From the NCBI GenBank assembly GCA_965372015.1, contig CBDVAP010000153.1:1-5951 (forward strand): a DNA stretch of 5,951 nucleotides. Direction: 5' to 3'. Position numbers and translations under genes: made by a program. The DNA comes from JACZSB01 sp965372015 (GTDB taxonomy: Bacteria; Fidelibacterota; Marinisomatia; SCGC-AAA003-L08; TS1B11). This document shows positions 1-4,995 of this stretch, piece by piece. The notes under the pieces are model-generated. The model was not told where the DNA came from. It saw only the letters and a list, made by a program, of their open reading frames with translations, and made no database searches. Within the stretch, counting starts at the first letter, position 1; every line of letters begins with the position of its first letter.

Positions 1-184
1 CCCCGGAGAACAATCCGGCGGAGTTGAGTACCGACGGAATGAAGTAGCACAGTAAAAGCGAAGGGATGTACTTGTAAAACTTTCGCCAGAAGGGCCGCTC
101 ACTATGGGAGGTCTGGAAAACGAACGCCAGGATCAGCAGCAGAATGCCCAGTACAATCGCGTCGTTGGTGATCAAAGGGTTCAT
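1..184 (-). CDS. DUF819 (YjcL-like) family membrane protein, N-terminal fragment
   Basis: The frame opens at ATG 184-182 and stays open to the left edge, giving 61 codons of a protein that continues outside the window. The start reads MNPLITNDAIVLGILLL, followed by a polar stretch with SHSERPFW and then FYKYIPSLLLCYFIPS. From memory this is the characteristic opening of the DUF819 family (Bacillus YjcL relatives, about 400 residues, many membrane helices). Two hydrophobic segments are visible, at about residues 9-24 and 40-57, separated by a basic loop (R30, R34, K35, K38), which fits an inner-membrane protein. Family function is not established; a transport role has been suggested from fold-level similarity and is not shown here. 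The ribosome site is weak (AAGTGGG before the ATG). The preceding 200-400 bases on this strand hold an intrinsic terminator and strong secondary structure that could control this gene. Family assignment is fairly sure; function is unknown. Confidence 0.85.
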   Translation of the reverse strand, partial: MNPLITNDAIVLGILLLILAFVFQTSHSERPFWRKFYKYIPSLLLCYFIPSVLNSAGLFSG

Positions 185-207
185 TCTAAGCCCACTTGTT
201 GAGGTTA

Positions 208-256
208 GGTCAGCCGGGCAATGCTCAGAGACTTGATTACAACCGACAGGCTGACC
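208..256. repeat. 8-bp inverted repeat in the upstream region of the DUF819 gene
   Basis: GGTCAGCC (208-215) is exactly complementary to GGCTGACC (249-256), with 33 bases between the arms. It ends 24 bases before the DUF819 start codon, so it would lie in the 5' untranslated region of that mRNA. It could be a leader hairpin or a protein-binding site; nothing in the sequence decides between these. Confidence 0.45.
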
Positions 257-390
257 GAATATCTACTTCCAGGTAATAGCACCGGTCGCGAAACTATCAC
301 CGGCTGGCTGCGTCAGGCAAGCCCCTAAGCCGGGCCTGCCAGGCGTAAGCGGAGGCCTAAAACCGCCCCGGATTAAGGGAAATATGACCC

Positions 391-438
391 AAATTAAAAA
401 ACCTCCGACGGAGGGGGCCAATTGCACCGTCGGAGGTT
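391..438 (-). terminator. Intrinsic terminator, leftward transcription
   Basis: A perfect 12-bp stem (400-411 with 427-438, core CCTCCGACGG/CCGTCGGAGG) with a 15-base loop is followed, reading on the minus strand, by six T residues and then AATTT. The plus-strand side has no T tract, so the terminator works only leftward. No protein gene ends close by: the SDR stop is 380 bases upstream, and the DUF819 start is 207 bases downstream. It therefore probably ends a small RNA, or acts as a leader attenuator for the DUF819 gene. A long 3' end for the SDR transcript is a less likely reading. Confidence 0.85.
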
Positions 439-460
439 GGTAGACACACGAAATAATTGA

Positions 461-562
461 TGCTTACCTATGCCCGCGTGTGGTGGGATTATGCAGAGCA
501 TATGGTAGGTCACTTCACCGTTTTTTTGGCTGGACGCCAAGTGCAGGAAGCATAGGTAAGCA
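461..562. repeat. 13-bp perfect inverted repeat enclosing 76 bases
   Basis: TGCTTACCTATGC (461-473) and GCATAGGTAAGCA (550-562) are exact reverse complements. The flanks (ATTGA on the left, AGTTT on the right) do not form a matching target-site duplication, so a miniature transposon is not supported. The arms more likely form the base helix of an RNA that ends at the terminator at 391-438. Confidence 0.75.
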
Positions 563-622
563 AGTTTTTGCTTCGAGGCGGCGTAGGACCGCACTCGCTA
601 CCGGATATTTCAAAAACCAAAT

Positions 623-650
623 CTGATAATATCAGGGCAAATACCTTGCC
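623..650. repeat. Two adjacent short palindromes, possible operator
   Basis: CTGATA-A-TATCAG (623-635) is a perfect 6-bp interrupted palindrome. It is followed directly by GGCAA-ATACC-TTGCC (636-650), a 5-bp stem with a 5-base loop. They lie at the likely upstream end of the leftward structured transcript, and the first overlaps the only -10-like box there (TATTAT, 632-627). A regulator-binding site is one reading; RNA hairpins are another. Confidence 0.35.
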
Positions 651-699
651 AGAAGTTGTCTGGGAGGGGGAGCATCGACGGGGACAGGTCCGCTGGATC

Positions 700-752
700 G
701 GCCGGCGGTCGGGGCAGAAAGGTTATATAGGGCTATCCTGACCAGCCCGGCC
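700..752 (+). repeat. Long imperfect hairpin, favoured as plus-strand RNA
   Basis: GGCCGG (700-705) pairs with CCGGCC (747-752). The next 11 bases (707-717) pair with 733-743 at ten of eleven positions, two of them G-U in plus-strand RNA and one a C-A mismatch. The loop is 15 bases. Because the wobble pairs become mismatches on the minus strand, the fold fits a rightward transcript better. No T tract follows, so it is not a typical terminator. The stretch 651-817 shows no credible protein frame, and I see nothing else in it. Confidence 0.35.
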
Positions 753-817
753 AGTGGAAGGGCGGCATCGGCGATTTCAGGTGATTGGGACTACAGGCGC
801 TATTTGCCAATCATGGC

Positions 818-1633
818 TCAACTATCAAGGACGTTCCGGCGGATAAAAGGGGCTGTGAGGAAGCGCCATAGTACCTTGCGCCCAGTGAGCCAGGTGATGG
901 TGGCCCCCGACTTCCGGTTTGCCAGGACCTGGCGGGCCAGCCAGGGGGTGACGGTTTCTACCCGGTCGGTCAGGATGTTCATCATGCGCCGGGTGCGCGG
1001 CCAATCGGGTGACTGCCGATCCAGGTTGTCCATCAGCAGGTCGGTGACCACCATCCCCGGCCGCAGTGAGCCTACTATCAACGGTGTATCGCGACACTCC
1101 CCAACCAGCGCCTCGGTAAAGTAGGTAACCGCCCGCTTGGTGGCGCCATAGACCGCCAGGCCGGGTACTTTCCGCCCGGTGCTGCCCAGACCCTCCATGT
1201 TATAAAGAGCGCCGAAGCCCTGCTCCCGCATACCGGCCAGGGCTACCCGGCTGCCATGGATCACCCCCAATAAATTTGTCTCTACCACCTTTCTGGCCGT
1301 ACTAGGATCAAAGTCCACAACTGGCGATATTTGATGGGCCCGTCCGGCGTTGTTGATCCAGATATCCACCCGGCCAAAGTGCTTGAGGGCGCCCTCCCAA
1401 AGGGATTGTACCTGCTGATAGTCGGTAACGTCGCAAGCCAGACCCCTGATCCGCTCCCGGTGGTGGTCGATTGCCAACCGATCGACGGCCGCCGTCACTC
1501 TATCCGGGGTACGGCCGCTGACGACGACCTGGCAGCCCTGGTCTAAAAAGGCCTCAGCCAGGCCATAACCGATGCCCTGTGTGCTGCCGGTGACAACGAC
1601 GGTTCGCGGTCCGCCGTCGCCCGGCTCAGTCAT
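818..1633 (-). CDS. Short-chain dehydrogenase/reductase, NYC1/NOL (chlorophyll b reductase-like) type
   Basis: A 271-residue classical-SDR Rossmann protein, probably an NADPH-dependent oxidoreductase in the cytoplasm. Visible motifs: cofactor loop TGSTQGIG (15-22); Arg after strand 2 (SGR), typical of NADP(H) use; CDV with D68; NNAG (94-97); N120; YGATK with Y162 and K166; and PGMVVTDLL (192-200). The stretch LYNMEGLGSTG (143-153) replaces the usual ISS catalytic serine motif. From memory it matches the NM(D/E)GxGS signature of plant NYC1/NOL chlorophyll b reductases, as does the C-terminal part (MMNI...ETV...ITWLT). The substrate in a bacterium is unknown. An in-frame ATG at 1669 would add 12 residues, but I prefer 1633: it puts the cofactor loop at the usual distance, has an upstream GGGAAG, and overlaps the end of the YecH-like gene by 8 bases, suggesting coupled translation. 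SDR membership is certain; the subfamily is likely. Confidence 0.88.
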   Translation of the reverse strand: MTEPGDGGPRTVVVTGSTQGIGYGLAEAFLDQGCQVVVSGRTPDRVTAAVDRLAIDHHRERIRGLACDVTDYQQVQSLWEGALKHFGRVDIWINNAGRAHQISPVVDFDPSTARKVVETNLLGVIHGSRVALAGMREQGFGALYNMEGLGSTGRKVPGLAVYGATKRAVTYFTEALVGECRDTPLIVGSLRPGMVVTDLLMDNLDRQSPDWPRTRRMMNILTDRVETVTPWLARQVLANRKSGATITWLTGRKVLWRFLTAPFIRRNVLDS

Positions 1634-1886
1634 GATCGCAGATTTCTTCCCGGCATACAGTGATGCCATCCGGCGACATCACAATCTTGCCCCGGGAAGC
1701 CAGGAATGCGATCATCTGGTCGAAAGTGTAGGCCTGGCCCGTGCAGTTGGTAAACCGGGCGCCGGTGCCGAAGCGGCTTTCCACTTGCGATTGTAATTCA
1801 CGGTGTGAGGGCGCTCGGGTGGCCGCCTGTAGTAGATGAAGGATTTCGTGGGCGTGAATCAGGTTATCTGGGGACAATTGTTCCAT
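1626..1886 (-). CDS. yecH: YecH-family probable metal-binding protein (DUF2492)
   Basis: An 86-residue soluble protein whose whole length resembles E. coli YecH (79 residues): an HAHEIL motif at 11-16 (HGHEVL in YecH), an ESRFGTGARFTNC stretch ending at C48, the segment MIAFLASRGKIV, and a C-terminal ICDH (82-85). Candidate metal ligands are H11, H13, C48, C78, C83 and H85. The family is named for presumed metal binding; its cellular role is unknown. The start is uncertain. ATG 1886 has a GAGGAG (1900-1905) 13 bases upstream, which is rather far. A TTG at 1895 sits 4 bases from it, adding 3 residues. The in-frame ATG at 1910 has no ribosome site. The stop codon lies inside the beginning of the SDR gene, so the two genes are probably one operon read from the TATAAT box at 1931-1936. 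Confidence 0.85.
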   Translation of the reverse strand: MEQLSPDNLIHAHEILHLLQAATRAPSHRELQSQVESRFGTGARFTNCTGQAYTFDQMIAFLASRGKIVMSPDGITVCREEICDHD

Positions 1887-1930
1887 GGGCTGCAAGTAAC
1901 TCCTCTGCATAGGGTAAAATTCGGGCTGAA

Positions 1931-1936
1931 ATTATA
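1931..1936 (-). promoter_or_regulatory. Consensus -10 box upstream of the yecH-SDR pair
   Basis: The minus strand reads TATAAT here, inside an AT-rich stretch. It would start transcription near 1924, which gives a 5' leader of about 38 bases to the ATG at 1886. No recognisable TTGACA-like -35 lies 16-18 bases upstream, so the promoter may need an activator or be weak. It is the best promoter candidate for the YecH/SDR unit. Confidence 0.45.
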
Positions 1937-2026
1937 ACTCCCTATCATTGAAGGCCATAAATTCCCTAATCCCCGGTGTTCACTGGCCCCGCCGCGCCGG
2001 ACAATTTATGACGCCAAACACTGCTT

Positions 2027-2036
2027 GCAATATTGC
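2027..2036. repeat. 10-bp perfect palindrome in the divergent intergenic region
   Basis: GCAATATTGC is a perfect palindrome located roughly midway between the leftward yecH-SDR unit and the rightward methyltransferase gene. It is short enough to be chance, but a dimeric regulator could bind it. Confidence 0.25.
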
Positions 2037-2077
2037 TGGGCCGGCATTAAAGTGTCGCCCGTTGCGGCAGCTATGGG

Positions 2078-2111
2078 ATGCGATGCTTCCCGCGAAAATA
2101 GCATACCGCAT
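2078..2111. repeat. Imperfect inverted repeat upstream of the methyltransferase gene
   Basis: ATGCGATGC (2078-2086) pairs with GCAT-AC-CGCAT (2101-2111): nine base pairs with a 2-base bulge and a 14-base loop. It lies 91 bases before the methyltransferase start and could be an operator or a leader hairpin. The surrounding intergenic stretch (1937-2202) otherwise shows only a poor -10-like TATGAT at 2129-2134 without a matching -35. Confidence 0.35.
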
Positions 2112-2202
2112 GAAGATTTTACGACCAATATGATAAGGGAAAGCCCGTCCGGCAAATAGCCCCGGCGATACCAGCCACGAGCCGGAAATGGGCGGTTAAA
2201 CT

Positions 2203-3039
2203 ATGGGTAAAAAAGTCAGCTCGAAGGAATTGGGACTGGTAGCCGGTCTGGCCCTGGGCAAATTCTTTTTCAAGGCCGAGGACCTGCATTTCGGCTATTG
2301 GCCGGAGGGCCTGGAGCCGGTGATGGATAATTTCAAAACCGCCCAGGAAAATTATAGCCGGCATCTGATCGATCACATTCCCACTGGGGTCAAAACCATC
2401 CTCGACGTGGGCAGTGGGGGCGGCAATCTGGCGGCGGCCTTGCTGGCCAAGGGCTACCGGGTGGATTGTGTCTCCCCCAGCGAACACCTTTCCCGGCGGA
2501 TCGAGGAAAAACTGGGCAACCAGGGGGAGCTGTTCAAGTGCAAGTATGAGCGCCTGGAAACCGACCGGCGCTACGATCTGATACTTTTCAGTGAGAGCTT
2601 CCAGTATATGAAAATCCACGCCGCCTTGCAGAAGTGCATGGAACTGCTCAACGAGAGGGGCCATATACTGATCTGTGACTTCTTCAAACTGGAGAACGGG
2701 CAGGAGGCAATCCAGGGCGGCGGCCACCGGCTGGCGAAATTCCTGGGCCACATCGAACAGGTCCCGGTAACCAAACGGCTGGACATCGATATCACCGAGC
2801 GAACCGCCCCCACTATCGAGCTGTGGGATGCTTTCCTCCGGGATGTGGGCCTCCCGGTGCGCGGCCTGACGGTGGAATATTTCCGCACCAGGTTCCCCTG
2901 GATCACTCGCCTGCTGGTGTGGCTATTGCGCCAACGCCTGGCCCGCATTGACCGCGACTATTTCTCCGGGGCATCGCTGTACCAGGATTTCCTGGTCAAC
3001 AAGACCTACCGGCTGCTGCTCTATCAAAAGACGGCCTAG
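2203..3039 (+). CDS. SAM-dependent class I methyltransferase, substrate unknown
   Basis: A 278-residue soluble protein with a Rossmann methyltransferase core. HFGYW at 29-33 resembles the HYGYW element that precedes the core in the tocopherol/coclaurine methyltransferase group. Motif I is ILDVGSGGG (66-74), the SAM-binding glycine loop. The end of strand 2 reads VDCVSPSE (87-94), with Ser where an acidic ribose-binding residue is common, as also seen in cyclopropane-synthase-like enzymes. Strand 4 is YDLILFSESFQYM (124-136) and strand 5 GHILICDFF (153-160). The C-terminal third (about 200-278) is basic and partly hydrophobic (FPWITRLLVWLLRQRL), so it may touch a membrane or a lipid-like substrate. 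The start is fixed by an in-frame stop four bases upstream (2197-2199); the ribosome site is weak. The gene stands alone on the plus strand, so neighbours do not suggest a pathway. Small-molecule methylation is likely; the exact substrate is unknown. Confidence 0.85.
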   Translation: MGKKVSSKELGLVAGLALGKFFFKAEDLHFGYWPEGLEPVMDNFKTAQENYSRHLIDHIPTGVKTILDVGSGGGNLAAALLAKGYRVDCVSPSEHLSRRIEEKLGNQGELFKCKYERLETDRRYDLILFSESFQYMKIHAALQKCMELLNERGHILICDFFKLENGQEAIQGGGHRLAKFLGHIEQVPVTKRLDIDITERTAPTIELWDAFLRDVGLPVRGLTVEYFRTRFPWITRLLVWLLRQRLARIDRDYFSGASLYQDFLVNKTYRLLLYQKTA

Positions 3040-3046
3040 TCAGAGG

Positions 3047-4930
3047 CTATTTTCGGGCGATGATCTCCTCCATCTGATCCAACAGCTGACCCATCCTCTG
3101 TGTAGTGGCCACGATGGGCGCCGGTGTGGACACATCAGCACCGGCCAGCTTCAGCAGCTCGATAGGATAGAGCGAGCTCCCGCTGCTAAGGAATTGGAGG
3201 TAGTCATCCACCGCCGGCTGGCCTTCCGCCATAATTCTAGTCGCAATCAGCTGCGAGGCGGCAAAGGCCACAGCGTAGGAATACATGTAGTAGTTGTAGT
3301 AATAGTGCGGGATGCGGCTCCAGGACATGCGCTCCTCGTCGTCAACTACCATCTGTGGGCCCCAATAGCGCTGGTAGGTTTCCCCGAATACCTGGCCCAG
3401 GGCCTCGTGGGTCAACGGCTCGCCGTTCTCCACCATTTCGTGCAACACCAGGTCGAATTCGGCGAAGCGGGTCTGGCGGTAGAAGGTGCTGCCAATTTTC
3501 TGGACGTAGGACTGCAGCAGCGACAGTTTCTCGGCGTCACTCTCAGCGTGGCTCAACAGATATTGCATCAAAAGCGCCTCGTTGGCCGTTGAGGCTACCT
3601 CTGCTGCTAAAGTCGGGTAGCCGGCATTGATGTAAGACTGGTTATGGGCCGACAGGTAAGAATGCATCGTGTGCCCCAGCTCGTGGGCCAGGGTAAATAC
3701 CGCATCCCGGGTGCCGTTGAAGTTCAACAGGATATAGGGGTGCACCCCGTAAGTCCCACTGGAGTAGGCCCCGCCGCGTTTGCCCTGGTTTTCGTAAACG
3801 TCGATCCAGCGTTCGTCGAAGGCCCGTTGGACAATCGCCAGGATATCTTCACCCAACGGTTCGAGCCCGGCCAGCACCAGGGCTTGGGCCTCCTCATAGG
3901 TGTAAGTCTTCTCCACTTCCGGGAACAGGGGCGCATAAGTGTCATAGGGGTGCAGCTCGTCCAACCCCAGCACCCGCTTCTTGATGCCCGCCCAGCGGTG
4001 CAGCGGCTCCAGGTTGTCATTCACCGCCTTGATCAGGTTGTGATAGACCTCGGTGGGCACATTGGGGCCGTCCAGGGCCACCTCCAACATACTCTCGTAG
4101 TTCCGGGCCTTCATTCGAAACAGCGACACTTTGAGCTCGCCGTTCAGCAGGGTCGTGAGGGTGTTCAGGTGGCTCTGGAAGGGCACGTAAAGTTCCTGAT
4201 AGGCGTCGTGGCGTACCCGGCGGTCGCCGGAGGTCATGTACAGGTAATACCGGCTGCGGGACATCTGCACATCCTGCCCCTGGGCGTCCTTGATATTGCC
4301 CCAGGTGAAATCGGTGTTGGTCAGCATGCTGAAGCCGTCGTGCGGCCCCCCGGTGATGTCCTGGGCCAGGGCCATGATCTTTTCCTGCTCCTTCGACAGC
4401 ACGTGGGCCTGCTGGCGGCGCAGGTCATCCAGGTGATGGCTGTATTCCTTTAATCCGGCCTCCTTATTCAAGAATTTGGCCAGTTTCTTGTCACTAATGG
4501 CCACGATCTCCGGCTCCATAAAAGCGGTGGCGCTGGAGAACCCGGTATACAGCCCCTCGATCCGTTGGGCCCTCGACTGATTGGTGGAATTGGCCAGGTC
4601 AACATCCCGGTTGCGGGCAGCGTAACTGTACAGGTGATCGAACTGCAAGTCCACCTTGTCCCGCAACCTCAGGCCGGCCAGCAGTTTGGCGCCGGACTTA
4701 CCCAGTTGGCCTTCGAACCGGGTGAAATCGCCCAACCGGTCCCGGGCCTCGGTGAAGGCGGATTCCCAGGCCTCGTCGGTGGCGAAGATATCCGCCACGT
4801 TCCAGGTATCAAGTTCCGCAACCTGGTCCCTGGTAGGCACAGCGCCGCCTGCCTGCGCGGCGAGGTAGGTAGTGATCATTAACGCCATACTACTGGCCAG
4901 CGGCAGTATGTGAAGTAGGGTCCTGCTCAC
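3047..4930 (-). CDS. M3 family oligoendopeptidase F, exported
   Basis: A 627-residue zinc metallopeptidase that cleaves short peptides; family members are usually about 600 residues. The N-terminus has a basic residue (R3) followed by a hydrophobic run (about 5-26, ending LAAQA), a probable signal peptide, so the enzyme likely acts in the periplasm rather than the cytoplasm. The mature part begins with the PepF-type WNVADIFATDEAW (43-55). The active site is HELGH (H416, E417, H420) in LAHELGHTMHS, with E444 in AAEVAST as the expected third zinc ligand, 28 residues after the first His as in thimet-type M3 enzymes. The Tyr-rich IPHYYYNYYMYSYA (541-554) corresponds to the conserved substrate-binding His/Tyr region. 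Translation starts at GTG 4930-4928 behind a strong AAGGAG (4942-4937), 6 bases away. It lies 60 bases after an S9 peptidase gene on the same strand and is probably co-transcribed with it. All key residues are present. Confidence 0.93.
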   Translation of the reverse strand: MSRTLLHILPLASSMALMITTYLAAQAGGAVPTRDQVAELDTWNVADIFATDEAWESAFTEARDRLGDFTRFEGQLGKSGAKLLAGLRLRDKVDLQFDHLYSYAARNRDVDLANSTNQSRAQRIEGLYTGFSSATAFMEPEIVAISDKKLAKFLNKEAGLKEYSHHLDDLRRQQAHVLSKEQEKIMALAQDITGGPHDGFSMLTNTDFTWGNIKDAQGQDVQMSRSRYYLYMTSGDRRVRHDAYQELYVPFQSHLNTLTTLLNGELKVSLFRMKARNYESMLEVALDGPNVPTEVYHNLIKAVNDNLEPLHRWAGIKKRVLGLDELHPYDTYAPLFPEVEKTYTYEEAQALVLAGLEPLGEDILAIVQRAFDERWIDVYENQGKRGGAYSSGTYGVHPYILLNFNGTRDAVFTLAHELGHTMHSYLSAHNQSYINAGYPTLAAEVASTANEALLMQYLLSHAESDAEKLSLLQSYVQKIGSTFYRQTRFAEFDLVLHEMVENGEPLTHEALGQVFGETYQRYWGPQMVVDDEERMSWSRIPHYYYNYYMYSYAVAFAASQLIATRIMAEGQPAVDDYLQFLSSGSSLYPIELLKLAGADVSTPAPIVATTQRMGQLLDQMEEIIARK

Positions 4931-4936
4931 GATGCT

Positions 4937-4942
4937 CTCCTT
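4937..4942 (-). promoter_or_regulatory. Ribosome binding site fixing the GTG start of the M3 peptidase
   Basis: The minus strand reads AAGGAG followed by AGCATC and then GTG. The near-consensus site at ideal spacing supports the GTG start, and that start places the signal peptide at the N-terminus. Confidence 0.75.
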
Positions 4943-4977
4943 ATATCATTATAAGTATTAATTTTTACTGGCCCGTC

Positions 4978-4995
4978 GGTAGCAGGCCTACTACC
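4978..4995 (-). repeat. Hairpin over the stop codon of the S9 peptidase gene
   Basis: On the minus strand GGTAGTA (4995-4989) pairs with TGCTACC (4984-4978), with one T-G wobble and GGCC in the loop. The arm contains the stop TAG and part of a second, tandem in-frame TAG. No T tract follows immediately (GACGGGCCAGTAAAAATT), so it is not a standard terminator. It may stabilise or attenuate the message between the two peptidase genes. Confidence 0.4.

Larger units (their letters stand above)
391..620 (-). ncRNA. Candidate structured RNA or 5' leader ending in the terminator
   Basis: Reading leftward, the stretch shows in order: a 6-bp hairpin AAGCAA/TTGCTT (573-558); a 13-bp perfect helix TGCTTACCTATGC (562-550) with GCATAGGTAAGCA (473-461); and the terminator (438-391). 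Inside the long helix lie the hairpins TTGGC-N5-GCCAA (540-526) and TATGC-TCT-GCATA (502-490). The 6-bp hairpin and the 13-bp helix share the bases at 558-562, so they cannot both form fully. This is the layout expected of a closed multibranch RNA or a switching leader. The 5' end is a guess: a TATTAT box at 632-627 could be a -10 element, but no good -35 is seen. I do not recognise any known riboswitch, 6S, SRP, tmRNA or CsrB-type sequence. A 66-codon GTG-initiated open frame crosses the region, but its end lies in the terminator stem and it is unlikely to be a protein. Confidence 0.4.

Noticed and set aside
461..562. Miniature inverted-repeat transposon
   Set aside because: The 13-bp terminal repeats have no matching duplication in the flanking bases and only one copy is present in the window.
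394..594. 66-codon GTG-initiated open frame on the minus strand
   Set aside because: It has no clear ribosome site or family resemblance, and its last codons lie within the intrinsic terminator stem and T tract; the region is better explained as structured RNA.
185..650. Known riboswitch classes or housekeeping RNAs (cobalamin, TPP, FMN, glycine, c-di-GMP, fluoride, 6S, SRP, CsrB)
   Set aside because: I looked for their conserved boxes on both strands and recognised none; this was by eye, so an Rfam scan would be decisive.
1948..2133. 61-codon open frame on the plus strand in the divergent intergenic region
   Set aside because: It has no Shine-Dalgarno, overlaps the promoter region of the yecH-SDR unit and shows no recognisable protein features.
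2119..2751. 210-codon minus-strand open frame opposite the methyltransferase
   Set aside because: It lies antisense to a protein with clear SAM-binding motifs; no family resemblance and no plausible start site.
2948..3592. 214-codon plus-strand open frame across the convergent junction
   Set aside because: It runs through the end of the methyltransferase in another frame and then antisense to the M3 gene; a shadow of both.
3644..4453. 269-codon plus-strand open frame opposite the M3 peptidase
   Set aside because: It is antisense to a gene with intact catalytic motifs and has the low-complexity Val/Gln/Gly/His composition typical of a GC-rich shadow frame.
4948..4953. TATAAT on the minus strand just before the M3 gene as its promoter
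   Set aside because: Transcription would start near 4941, inside the Shine-Dalgarno site, leaving almost no leader; there is also no -35 match. Co-transcription with the S9 gene is more likely.
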